This document shows positions 47,776-55,329 of a DNA stretch of 64,000 nt, piece after piece. Both the position numbers and the translations under genes were made by a program. The notes beneath the pieces are model-generated. The model was not told where the DNA came from, did no database searches, and worked only from the letters and a program-made list of their open reading frames with translations. The stretch is from Loktanella sp. Lineage in GTDB: Bacteria > Pseudomonadota > Alphaproteobacteria > Rhodobacterales > Rhodobacteraceae. Every line of letters starts with the position of its first letter. The first letter of the stretch is position 1. The stretch is taken from positions 62,001 to 126,000 of the forward strand of contig JAFPBO010000013.1 of the NCBI GenBank assembly GCA_017390475.1, given 5' to 3'.

Positions 47776-48770
47776 GCATCACACCGACAATCCCGCTGAA
47801 TGCGCAGGGCGTGCATCATGGTTTTCTGAAGCTGCCCTATAGCCGCGACGATAGCGCATGGGGGTCGGTGATGATCCCGATCACTGTCATCGCCAATGGC
47901 GACGGGCCGACTGCCTTGCTGACCGGTGCCAATCACGGCGATGAATACGAAGGGCCGGTGGCTTTGCAGGACCTCGCGGTCACCCTGCAGCCAGAGGATA
48001 TCACTGGCCGCGTCATCATTCTGCCGATGATGAACCTGCCGGCCTTTGCGGCGGGCACCCGGTGTTCGCCGATTGACGGGGCCAATATGAACCGCAGCTT
48101 TCCGGGGCGCGCGGATGGAACCGTGACGCAGAAAATCTGCCATTACATTGCGTCAGAACTGGTTCCGCTGGCTGATATCGTGCTGGATTTTCATTCCGGC
48201 GGCCGCACGCTGGATTTCCTGCCCTTCGCTGCGGCCCATATCCTTGATGACAAGGTGCAGGAGGCGGCCTGTATGGAAGCGATGCAGGCGTTCAACGCAC
48301 CCTATTCGGTGCGGATGCTGGAGATCGACGCAGTCGGCATGTTCGACACAGAGGTCGAAAGTCAGGGCAAGACTTTCGTGACCACCGAACTGGGCGGCGC
48401 GGGGACTGCGACGGCACGCTCTGTCGGGATTGCACGGAAGGGAATCCGCAATCTGCTGATCCATGCGGGCATTCTGATGGGGGAGTTGCAGCAAGATCCC
48501 AGCGTGCAATTGGATATGCCCGATGACAGCTGTTTCGTCTTTGCACAGCAGGCTGGACTGATCGACTATCTGGTTGATCTGGGTGATGCGGTCCGTGAAG
48601 GCCAGCCCATCGCGCGGATATGGCCCGCCGACCGGACCGGGCAACAGCCGATTGCCTGTCATGCCTTGCGCGACGGTATTCTGACGGCGCGGCATGTGCC
48701 GGGGTTGGTCAAGAACGGAGATTTCGTCGCGCTTGTCGCCATACGCGCCGGGATCGAGATCGCGGAATAG
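47772..48770 (+). CDS. doeB: N-alpha-acetyl-L-2,4-diaminobutyrate deacetylase
   Basis: A 332-residue zinc deacylase of the succinylglutamate desuccinylase/aspartoacylase family. Zinc ligands are in TGANHGDEYEGP (His and Glu) and in DFHSGG (His), with RSFPGRADG between them. It removes the acetyl group from the product of DoeA, yielding diaminobutyrate, which then needs a transaminase. Co-translated with doeA. The ectoine uptake genes and the later aldehyde dehydrogenase are not in the window. Confidence 0.88.
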   Translation: MSITPTIPLNAQGVHHGFLKLPYSRDDSAWGSVMIPITVIANGDGPTALLTGANHGDEYEGPVALQDLAVTLQPEDITGRVIILPMMNLPAFAAGTRCSPIDGANMNRSFPGRADGTVTQKICHYIASELVPLADIVLDFHSGGRTLDFLPFAAAHILDDKVQEAACMEAMQAFNAPYSVRMLEIDAVGMFDTEVESQGKTFVTTELGGAGTATARSVGIARKGIRNLLIHAGILMGELQQDPSVQLDMPDDSCFVFAQQAGLIDYLVDLGDAVREGQPIARIWPADRTGQQPIACHALRDGILTARHVPGLVKNGDFVALVAIRAGIEIAE

Positions 48771-48794
48771 GTCTTTCGGGGTGGGAAAATGCAA

Positions 48795-48835
48795 CGGCCT
48801 CTTCCCGCTTGCGCAGGAAGAGGCCGCCACTTTTT
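48795..48835. terminator. Bidirectional terminator between doeB and the fasciclin gene
   Basis: CGGCCTCTTCC and GGAAGAGGCCG form a perfect 11-bp stem (48795-48805 with 48816-48826) around a 10-base loop, followed by CCACTTTTT on the forward strand. It lies between two convergent stop codons and should serve both. Confidence 0.88.
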
Positions 48836-48860
48836 ACCATGCTACTGGTGAAAAACTGGT

Positions 48861-49412
48861 TTACATCGCGGGTGTCAGCACCGCGTCGATGACATGGATC
48901 ACGCCGTTGGACTGCACGACATCAGCGATGGTGACGGTCGCGACGGTGCCATTCTCGTCTTCCAACTGGATCATGCCGTCGGTCATGGTGGCCTGCAATG
49001 TGTAGCCGCCGAGCGTTTCAACGGCGTAAGTGCCGTCGGCATCAGAGATCATGCCGGCAATTGCATCAGACATCGCCGTCGCACCGACCACATGGCAGGT
49101 CAGGATCGTGGTCAGCGTGTCGATGTTTTCGGGTAGCAGCAGCGATTCAACGGTGCCTTCGGGCAGGGCGGCAAAAGCGTCATTGACCGGGGCGAAAACG
49201 GTGAACGGACCTTCAGACTGCAAGGTCTCGACCAGACCGGCGGCCTGCACGGCAGCGACCAGCGTGGTGTGATCGGCAGAATTCACAGCGTTTTCAACAA
49301 TGTTACGATCGGCAAGCATGGCGGCACCGCCGACCATTGGGTTTTCGGCAAGGGCGGCGGATGCCGCAACGGAAAGGGTCAGAGCGGCGATTGTGGATTT
49401 CAACATGGTCAT
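48861..49412 (-). CDS. Fasciclin-domain exported protein
   Basis: A 183-residue protein with a signal peptide (1 to about 22, ending AASAALA) and one FAS1 domain. The two conserved FAS1 boxes are visible: GPFTVFAPVNDAFAALP near residue 70 and SNGVIHVIDAVLTPA at the C-terminus. It is secreted or surface-attached and may aid adhesion. AAGGACC precedes the ATG. The anti-sigma and ECF sigma genes lie upstream on the same strand, so it is a likely target of that sigma factor. Confidence 0.9.
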   Translation of the reverse strand: MTMLKSTIAALTLSVAASAALAENPMVGGAAMLADRNIVENAVNSADHTTLVAAVQAAGLVETLQSEGPFTVFAPVNDAFAALPEGTVESLLLPENIDTLTTILTCHVVGATAMSDAIAGMISDADGTYAVETLGGYTLQATMTDGMIQLEDENGTVATVTIADVVQSNGVIHVIDAVLTPAM

Positions 49413-49540
49413 GCGGCAGGTCCTTCAAAATGTGACCGGGTCTCTACCCGGGTATGCAAAGAACCACGGGGCCCATGCCGGGTTAGTTTCACCCTGACGC
49501 CAACTTTGTTCAAAAATGATGGTTTGCCGCCCGGCCTCAT

Positions 49541-49594
49541 TATCTTCCGAGCACAAATATCCCCGCCGGAGGCATCATATTCCGCAGGAATATG
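49541..49594 (-). repeat. GCCTCCGGCGGG-family repeat with adjoining hairpin
   Basis: On the reverse strand 49541-49573 reads GCCTCCGGCGGGGATATTT and ends CTCGGAAGATA, nearly the same as 1563-1595. Directly before it, in the direction of transcription, the perfect hairpin CATATTCC-GCA-GGAATATG (49576-49594) follows the anti-sigma gene stop by 9 bases and may terminate it. Confidence 0.7.
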
Positions 49595-49603
49595 ACAAAG
49601 GGA

Positions 49604-50290
49604 TCAAAGAGAAACGACAGCACCCACAGCCAGCACATCGCCGGTCGGCACCCCAATCGGCGAACCGCCGGGTGGTTCGTCACTGATCGCCAGCGTGCCG
49701 CCTGCAATTGATGCAGCCAGCGTTTCGGGCAGGGTGATATCGGTCTGGGTGTCATCAGGCAGCACGCCCAAGGAAACCGGTGCCTCTGCCCCTTCGGCAA
49801 TCAGCCATAGTTCCAGCACCCGGCCTTCGGCGGCGGCACCTGCCTGACGGTCGATCCGCAATGTGCCGGTGTCGGGCGAATAACTGGCCAGCACGATCAG
49901 CGACTGATCCTCTGCCGCGATCTGGGCGCTCAGGCTTGGGGTAAAGGGGGCAGGGCCGGGATCCTGTGGCAACATCACCAGCACGGCAACCGCCAGCACG
50001 GCCGCCAGGCCAGAACCGGCCAGCATACGCCAGGGTGACCAGCGCGGTTTGGCGGATGCGGGGAAGAGGCGGGCCTCGATCCGGGCCTTGACCGCTTTGG
50101 GTGGGGTGGCAGGCTTGAAACCTTCTGCCAGCGGGGCAAGCTGTTCGTCCCAGTCCCGGACCAGCGCACGCAGCACAGGTTCAGCCTGCAGGCGCTGTTC
50201 GAACGCACGACGGCTGGCTGCATCCGTCAGATGCAGCGCATATTCACCGGCAAGGGCGATATCGTCGTTATGGTCGTCGGCGGCTGTCAT
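49604..50290 (-). CDS. Anti-sigma factor (RskA-like, single membrane span)
   Basis: A 228-residue protein. The N-terminal cytoplasmic part (ALAGEYALHLTDAASRRAFEQRL...LVRDWDEQLAPLAEGF) is the anti-sigma binding region of the RskA type, without a zinc HxxxCxxC motif. One membrane segment is near residues 95-113 (LAGSGLAAVLAVAVLVML), followed by a periplasmic RskA-like domain (LEL WLIAEGAEAPVSLGVL region). It should hold the ECF sigma factor inactive at the membrane. The ATG shares one base with the sigma gene stop. Confidence 0.85.
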   Translation of the reverse strand: MTAADDHNDDIALAGEYALHLTDAASRRAFEQRLQAEPVLRALVRDWDEQLAPLAEGFKPATPPKAVKARIEARLFPASAKPRWSPWRMLAGSGLAAVLAVAVLVMLPQDPGPAPFTPSLSAQIAAEDQSLIVLASYSPDTGTLRIDRQAGAAAEGRVLELWLIAEGAEAPVSLGVLPDDTQTDITLPETLAASIAGGTLAISDEPPGGSPIGVPTGDVLAVGAVVSL

Positions 50291-50829
50291 CAGCTCAGGC
50301 AATCTTTCAGTTTGATCAGGCTGCGGCGCAGCCAGGTTCGCATCGTGTTCAGCGGCACCGCAAAACGCGCTGCCAGTTCGTCATAGCTGTAGCCTTCGAG
50401 ATAGGCACCCCGGACGGCTTCGGCCCGGTCAGCATCCAGTTCGTTCAGGCATCCATCAAGCCGCGACCGTTCGGATGCCGCCACCGCCGCTGCTTCGGGC
50501 GTCGGGCCGGTATCCTGCAGATCATGCACCTCGTCGATGTCAACAGAGCCGCCTTTGCGGGCGCGCAACCTGTCAATCGCAAGGTTGCGCGTCAGCGTAA
50601 TCAACCAAGTCATCGGGCTGTAGCCATTGACGGCGTAGCTGTTGGCCTTTTGCCAGATTCTGACAAATGCGTCCTGCAATGCGTCTTCGGCTTCGGCCCG
50701 ATCATTCAAGATACGCAGGCATACGCCAAATAGTTTCTCAGAGGTCGCGTCATACAGCGCAGAAAATGCCGCCCTGTCGCCAAGACCTACCCGCAGGATC
50801 ATTTGTTCAACGTCGTCTCGGGTCGTCAT
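50290..50829 (-). CDS. ECF-type RNA polymerase sigma factor
   Basis: A 179-residue sigma factor. Region 2 contains YDATSEKLFGVCLRILNDRAEAEDALQDAFVRIWQ, with the promoter-melting part SYAVNGYSPMTWLITLTRNLAIDRLR, and region 4 contains GYSYDELAARFAVPLNTMRTWLRRSLIKL. It resembles the SigK/RpoE-like group paired with RskA anti-sigma factors. It is co-translated with its anti-sigma gene and divergent from the LuxR/hydrolase gene across a 202-base gap. Confidence 0.9.
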   Translation of the reverse strand: MTTRDDVEQMILRVGLGDRAAFSALYDATSEKLFGVCLRILNDRAEAEDALQDAFVRIWQKANSYAVNGYSPMTWLITLTRNLAIDRLRARKGGSVDIDEVHDLQDTGPTPEAAAVAASERSRLDGCLNELDADRAEAVRGAYLEGYSYDELAARFAVPLNTMRTWLRRSLIKLKDCLS

Positions 50830-51031
50830 GGGCTACCTTAACTGAGGTTCTCTGGCTTCTAGCAGATGATCGGCGCGCGCGAAAGACAGCAGGCGCAGAT
50901 ATGCCGGATTGTCGCAGCGATGACAATTTATGCCCCTGTTCCGTCGCCGCAGATTAACCATTCCCAAACGGCCTGATCTGGGGAACAATCATTCACGAAA
51001 GGGCAGCCGCCGCCACAGAAAGGCAGATCAT

Positions 51032-52627
51032 GTGACCTATACCAAGCCGCATGAAAATTACGACAGTTTCGTCGATGCGTTGGAAACGGCGATCAGCGGT
51101 GCTGCGGATAAACAGCGTCTGGCCTGGGTGTTGCAGACCCTGCCAAGTGATGCGGCGCTGATTGCGGATTTCCCACTGCCGCCGACAGCCATCGTCCTGG
51201 TTGTTGACAGCGCAGGGGTGGTGGTCAGTCAGAATGCCGCCGCGGCCCAGATCCTCGGGCTGGAACCCGGTAGCGCCCTTTCAGAAATCATGGAAACCCC
51301 ACAAGCCACGCGTCTGTTTCTGGCGCGCAAGGATATTCTGGGCGATCCGGTGCCTGTCGTCGTCGCCACGCCCGAAGGTCAGACGATTGTCCTGCTTGGA
51401 TTTTGCCATGAAACCGGCGGGCTGATCACGCTTTACGAAGTCCGCCGCGGGCTAGAGGACCGGGTCCAGCAGCACCTTGCCGATGCGATCGGTTTATCGC
51501 CGAGTGAACAGCGGGTCTATTTTCGCCTGCTGGAGGGCAAGACCATCGAAATGATCGCAGCTGATCTGGAACGGGCCACCGGCACAGTGCGCCAGCAGGT
51601 GAAGGCGATTCTGGCCAAGGCGGGCGTGCGCTCGCAGGTGCAGCTGGTGTCGCTGGCCTATGCTTTGTCGCTGACGGCGGATCGTGCCGCTCATCCGCAA
51701 GCCAGCGTCGCGCGTCGGGCGGCAGGCACTGCGGTGCGGATCAACCCGGTGGGCGAGGCCGGCTTTCACCGGCTCGGCCTGCCCGGCGGCCTGCCGGTCC
51801 TGCTGTTTCACGGTGCCCTGTTCGGCATCGCCGCCTTGCCAGAGGTGCAATCAAGCGCGCATGCGTTGGGGCTGGACATCATCGCCATCGAACGGCCCGG
51901 TTATGGTCATACGCCGATGCCGCCGGACGGCGACAGCCTGGCATTGGCGATGGTCCATGCGGTGCAAACGCTGGACGGGCTGGGCATCGCAAAGGCGGTG
52001 CTGATCGCCCATGATGTCGGTACCCGCTTTGCCGCCCGTTTCGCGTTGACCTACCCGGACAGGGTTGCCGCCATTGTCGCCGCCCCTACCACACCGCCGA
52101 TGAAGAACTGGGCGCAAACCGCCGATATGCCCCGGCGGCACCGGGTCAATGCCTGGGCGGCGCAGAATCTGCCAGCGCTGATGGACAAGATCGTGATGCT
52201 GGGTTTGTCGCAGATCGCCCGCAAAGGTGTTGATCTGATCCCTCGGTTTGTGTTTGGCGATTGCCCCTTTGATCGCGCCGTGATGGAAAACCCCGCCCGC
52301 GCCATCGCATTGCAAGAAGTGTTTTCATTAGCCTGGCAGCAACGCGGGCTGGGCTTTCGCCGGGACATGCTGATCACCAATGACGACTGGCAGGAGGAAC
52401 TGAGCCGGATCACGGTGCCTTTCATTGCGCTGCATGGCGCACAGAGCCAGACCGTCTCGCGCAGCGCGGTTGAGGCGATGGTTGCTTGCCTGCCCGATGG
52501 CCATTTCCGGTTGGTCGAAGAGGCCGGTCACAGCCTGCCGCTCAGCCATAGTGCGCTGGTGTTTCGCTATGCGCTTGCTGCGGGGATGCGGGCCGGGCTG
52601 GCGGGTGCCGATCACGGGATCGTCTGA
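51032..52627 (+). CDS. Regulator fusing PAS-like region, LuxR-type HTH and alpha/beta-hydrolase domain
   Basis: A 531-residue protein from a GTG preceded by AAGGCAG; an ATG at 50930 gives a longer, less convincing N-terminus. Residues about 50-140 look PAS-like (VLVVDSAGVVVSQNAAAAQILG). LSPSEQRVYFRLLEGKTIEMIAADL (155-179) plus the following helix is a LuxR-type HTH. Residues 240-525 form an alpha/beta hydrolase: oxyanion HG at 260-261, elbow AHDVG with Asp328 instead of Ser, and His500 in EEAGHSLPL. The usual acid position reads Ser/Gln (HGAQSQTV). It may sense a ligand through an inactive or unusual hydrolase fold. Confidence 0.75.
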   Translation: MTYTKPHENYDSFVDALETAISGAADKQRLAWVLQTLPSDAALIADFPLPPTAIVLVVDSAGVVVSQNAAAAQILGLEPGSALSEIMETPQATRLFLARKDILGDPVPVVVATPEGQTIVLLGFCHETGGLITLYEVRRGLEDRVQQHLADAIGLSPSEQRVYFRLLEGKTIEMIAADLERATGTVRQQVKAILAKAGVRSQVQLVSLAYALSLTADRAAHPQASVARRAAGTAVRINPVGEAGFHRLGLPGGLPVLLFHGALFGIAALPEVQSSAHALGLDIIAIERPGYGHTPMPPDGDSLALAMVHAVQTLDGLGIAKAVLIAHDVGTRFAARFALTYPDRVAAIVAAPTTPPMKNWAQTADMPRRHRVNAWAAQNLPALMDKIVMLGLSQIARKGVDLIPRFVFGDCPFDRAVMENPARAIALQEVFSLAWQQRGLGFRRDMLITNDDWQEELSRITVPFIALHGAQSQTVSRSAVEAMVACLPDGHFRLVEEAGHSLPLSHSALVFRYALAAGMRAGLAGADHGIV

Positions 52628-53005
52628 CGGCGTGGCATTCGCCGTTCCGGCGGCGCAATCGCATGACTTTGCGGTTCCCTTCATGTCAGCCGGACATCTG
52701 TGAAGAGATTTGCAGTTCTGTGCCGCCTGGCCTGAGCTTGACTGTTTCTACCAGAGACGACGGAAGGACCACGATGCTGGCAGGTCCTATGCTGATCCCG
52801 TCAGGTTCAACATGAATGGCCAGCCTCTGGCGCATCGTCTTTGGCGGGTCGAGGCAGGGATGATCGGCTTTCTGATCCTGCAGGGTTTGGACGGTGTCGG
52901 GCGATCGGCCGGTGTCCAGATCAGACCTGATTGTCGAACTGGCGGATACTGCCCGCCCTTGGCCGGGCGCTTATGCCCAAGACGTTTATGAACGATTGGG
53001 AAGGC
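52628..53005. other. Intergenic region before tRNA-Gln, no gene supported
   Basis: This 378-base stretch holds only short open frames with no recognisable domain. One short frame from 52773 (MLAGPMLIPSGST) ends in ATGA, overlapping another from 52812. A third frame ending beside the tRNA reads SDLIVELADTARPWPG and looks more protein-like than its surroundings. This could be a decayed, frameshifted gene, but I cannot assign one. No terminator with a T-run is visible after the LuxR/hydrolase gene. Confidence 0.35.
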
Positions 53006-53080
53006 TGGCTGGGATGGTAGGATTCGAACCTACGGTACACTGTACCAAAAACAGTTGCCTTACCACTTGGCTACATCCCA
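53006..53080 (-). tRNA. tRNA-Gln (anticodon TTG)
   Basis: On the reverse strand the acceptor arms TGGGATG and CATCCCA pair fully. The anticodon stem ACTGT/ACAGT encloses TTTTGGT with anticodon TTG. The T arm is GTAGG-TTCGAAT-CCTAC, the discriminator is G and CCA is encoded. Length is 75 bases with CCA. It lies 63 bases after the mscS-like gene, on the same strand. Confidence 0.97.
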
Positions 53081-53143
53081 TCAGCGTGGGGCTATCTACT
53101 GCGAAGGGGGGACCTGTTCAAGCCCCGTTTTGTCAAAAACTGA

Positions 53144-54430
53144 CTATTCCTTCGGGCCGTCAGGGTGCAGCAGATCTTCGGTGCTGTCGAGGCTGCGCTC
53201 GGCGTCCACGATCCGGGTCAGGGCGGCGTCCTGGGCGGCATCCACATCCTCCATCTGGGTGGCTTGCGGGCGCTGGATGGCGGGTGCAGCGCTCTCTTTC
53301 ACCAGCTTCAGGGTCTGGGTGTCATCGGGGAGCATGACCCCCGCTGCCTCGACCGCGTGCTTGACCTGACGCAGCGCCTCGCCCCGCGCAAGGGCGAGCG
53401 AGGTGGCGTTCTGGTCGATCCAGCCGGTGACGATCAGTTCCACACCGCCCGGTTGCAGCGCCTCGATCCAGGCCTGGGCCTTGGGGTCCGGCAAGACGAA
53501 GGGCAGGGCCTGCACCGTCTGGTTGACAAGCGCCAATGTGGTGCGCAGGTCGGCGTCGCGTTCGACCGTAATCGCAAAGCGGAACCGCCGTTCTGCATTG
53601 GTGCTGAAATTCACGATACGGCTTTTGAATACAGTCGCATTGGGGATGCGGATATGGTTGCCGTCAAATGATAGCAGGATCGTGGCGCGGCTGGTCAGCC
53701 GGATCACCTTGCCCTGATCGCCGTTGATCTCGACCGTGTCATTGGGTCGGAACGGCTGCCGGAAGGACAGCATCACCGAGGCGATAAAGTTTTCCACCGT
53801 TTCGCGCACGGCAAAGCCGAAGGCCAGGCCGATGATCCCTGCCGCCCCCAGAATGGTGCTGAGCAAGGCCGTGGCATTCAGGATGTCCAGCGCGATCACC
53901 ATCCCGATCACGATGAAAAAAACCCGCAGCAATTGCCGATAGACTTCTGCCACAAAGGTATTGGGGGCGAGCCGTTCCCAAGGCTGTTTCATCCGGGCAA
54001 TGGCAAATCCGACCAGCACTACCAACCCAAAGGCCAGACCGGCAATCAGCGCCAGCGGCAAGAAAATCAGCAATTGTTCCAGCCGCGCCGTGAACCGCGC
54101 CACTGCAGGGTTCAGCCTGCGGGCGATATCGGTTGTTTCTGTCACCTCATTGCGGACGGCCACGACCCCTTCGATCCGTGTCGCGAGAGGTTGCAGCGCC
54201 AAGGCCTCGACCATGGATGTCGTGGTGCCGCGTAGCGTGACGATCCCTTCGTTGACGGTGACGGTGACATCGCCGTAGTCACCCAATTCGTCCATGATTT
54301 CGCGCATGCGTTGGGAGATGGCCAGATCCTGCACTGCGGTATTTTGCGTCGTGATTGGACCTGTCGCATCCTGCGCCATCACAGGTGGTGCGGCCACCAG
54401 CATCAACAAACACAAAATCAGGGTACGCAT
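53144..54430 (-). CDS. BON-domain mechanosensitive channel (MscS family)
   Basis: A 428-residue inner-membrane channel with an N-terminal signal peptide (MRTLILCLLMLVAAPPVMAQ). A BON domain in the periplasm (about 30-95, VTVTVNEGIVTLRGTT) is followed by three membrane helices (about 125-225), with the MscS pore segment GAAGIIGLAFGFAVRETVENFIASVML. The beta domain (PNDTVEINGDQGKVI) and a C-terminal cytoplasmic cage domain follow. AGGA precedes the ATG at 54430. It opens under membrane tension to release solutes. Confidence 0.88.
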   Translation of the reverse strand: MRTLILCLLMLVAAPPVMAQDATGPITTQNTAVQDLAISQRMREIMDELGDYGDVTVTVNEGIVTLRGTTTSMVEALALQPLATRIEGVVAVRNEVTETTDIARRLNPAVARFTARLEQLLIFLPLALIAGLAFGLVVLVGFAIARMKQPWERLAPNTFVAEVYRQLLRVFFIVIGMVIALDILNATALLSTILGAAGIIGLAFGFAVRETVENFIASVMLSFRQPFRPNDTVEINGDQGKVIRLTSRATILLSFDGNHIRIPNATVFKSRIVNFSTNAERRFRFAITVERDADLRTTLALVNQTVQALPFVLPDPKAQAWIEALQPGGVELIVTGWIDQNATSLALARGEALRQVKHAVEAAGVMLPDDTQTLKLVKESAAPAIQRPQATQMEDVDAAQDAALTRIVDAERSLDSTEDLLHPDGPKE

Positions 54431-54495
54431 GGGATTGTTCCTGCCAGAGAGAGCCAAGCTTAGGTCCGGCCCGGCCCAAGGGAAAGCCCCATTCG

Positions 54496-55329
54496 CTAAA
54501 CCCGGATCGGATCGGCCTTGGCCAATGCGTCAAACCTCATCAGGCTTTTGACCAAGGCGTCCATCTGGTCGAGCGGAATCATGTTTGGTCCGTCCGACGG
54601 TGCGCTGTCCGGGTTTTCGTGCGTTTCAATGAACACAGCTGCGATTCCCAGCGATACGGCGGCACGTGCCATTACGGGGGCAAATTCACGCTGCCCGCCG
54701 GACGACCCGCCTTGTCCGCCGGGTTGCTGCACCGAATGCGTCGCGTCCATCACCACCGGATAGCCCATCTGCGCCATTGTCGGCAGTGCGCGCATATCGG
54801 CGACCAGCGTGTTATAGCCAAAGGATGTGCCACGTTCGGTCACCAGAATGCGGTGATTTCCGGTACTTGCGATCTTGGCTACGACATTAGGCATGTCCCA
54901 AGGGGCCAAAAACTGACCTTTCTTGATATTGATCACCGCGCCAGTTTCCCCCGCCGCGATCAAAAGATCGGTCTGGCGGCACAGAAAGGCGGGAATTTGC
55001 AGCACATCGCAGACGCCAGCGACGGTTGCGCATTGATCGGGGCTGTGGATATCGGTCAGAACCGGGCATCCGATACTGTCCTTGACCGATTGCATGACTT
55101 TCAGCCCGGCATCCATGCCGAGGCCGCGCTTGCCGCCCAGCGAGGTGCGGTTGGCCTTGTCATAGCTGCCTTTGAAGATGAATTGCGCGCCGTGGGCGGC
55201 ACAGATTTCCGCCATCTTTCCAGCGATCATCTGGGCATGGTCCAGACTTTCCAGCTGGCAGGGACCTGCGATCAGCAGCAAGGGCAGGTCGTTCCCGACC
55301 TTCAGTTTTCCAATTTCGATTTCATGCAT
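54496..55329 (-). CDS. kdsA: 3-deoxy-8-phosphooctulonate synthase
   Basis: A 277-residue TIM-barrel enzyme condensing PEP with arabinose-5-phosphate to Kdo-8-phosphate. Motifs are LLIAGPCQLES, FKGSYDKANRTS, GLGMDAGLKVM, VLTDIHSPDQ and DATHSVQQPGGQG. Kdo is used for lipid A core and as capsule linker. The ATG shares one base with the kpsE stop, so it is co-translated with the capsule export genes, which points to capsule or surface polysaccharide use. Confidence 0.95.
   Translation of the reverse strand: MHEIEIGKLKVGNDLPLLLIAGPCQLESLDHAQMIAGKMAEICAAHGAQFIFKGSYDKANRTSLGGKRGLGMDAGLKVMQSVKDSIGCPVLTDIHSPDQCATVAGVCDVLQIPAFLCRQTDLLIAAGETGAVINIKKGQFLAPWDMPNVVAKIASTGNHRILVTERGTSFGYNTLVADMRALPTMAQMGYPVVMDATHSVQQPGGQGGSSGGQREFAPVMARAAVSLGIAAVFIETHENPDSAPSDGPNMIPLDQMDALVKSLMRFDALAKADPIRV

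Noticed and set aside
52710-52991. A candidate signal recognition particle RNA or small gene before tRNA-Gln
   Set aside because: A GTCAGGT segment briefly resembled the SRP RNA core, but the GGAA tetraloop and flanking AGCAG motif are absent; no RNA gene is claimed.
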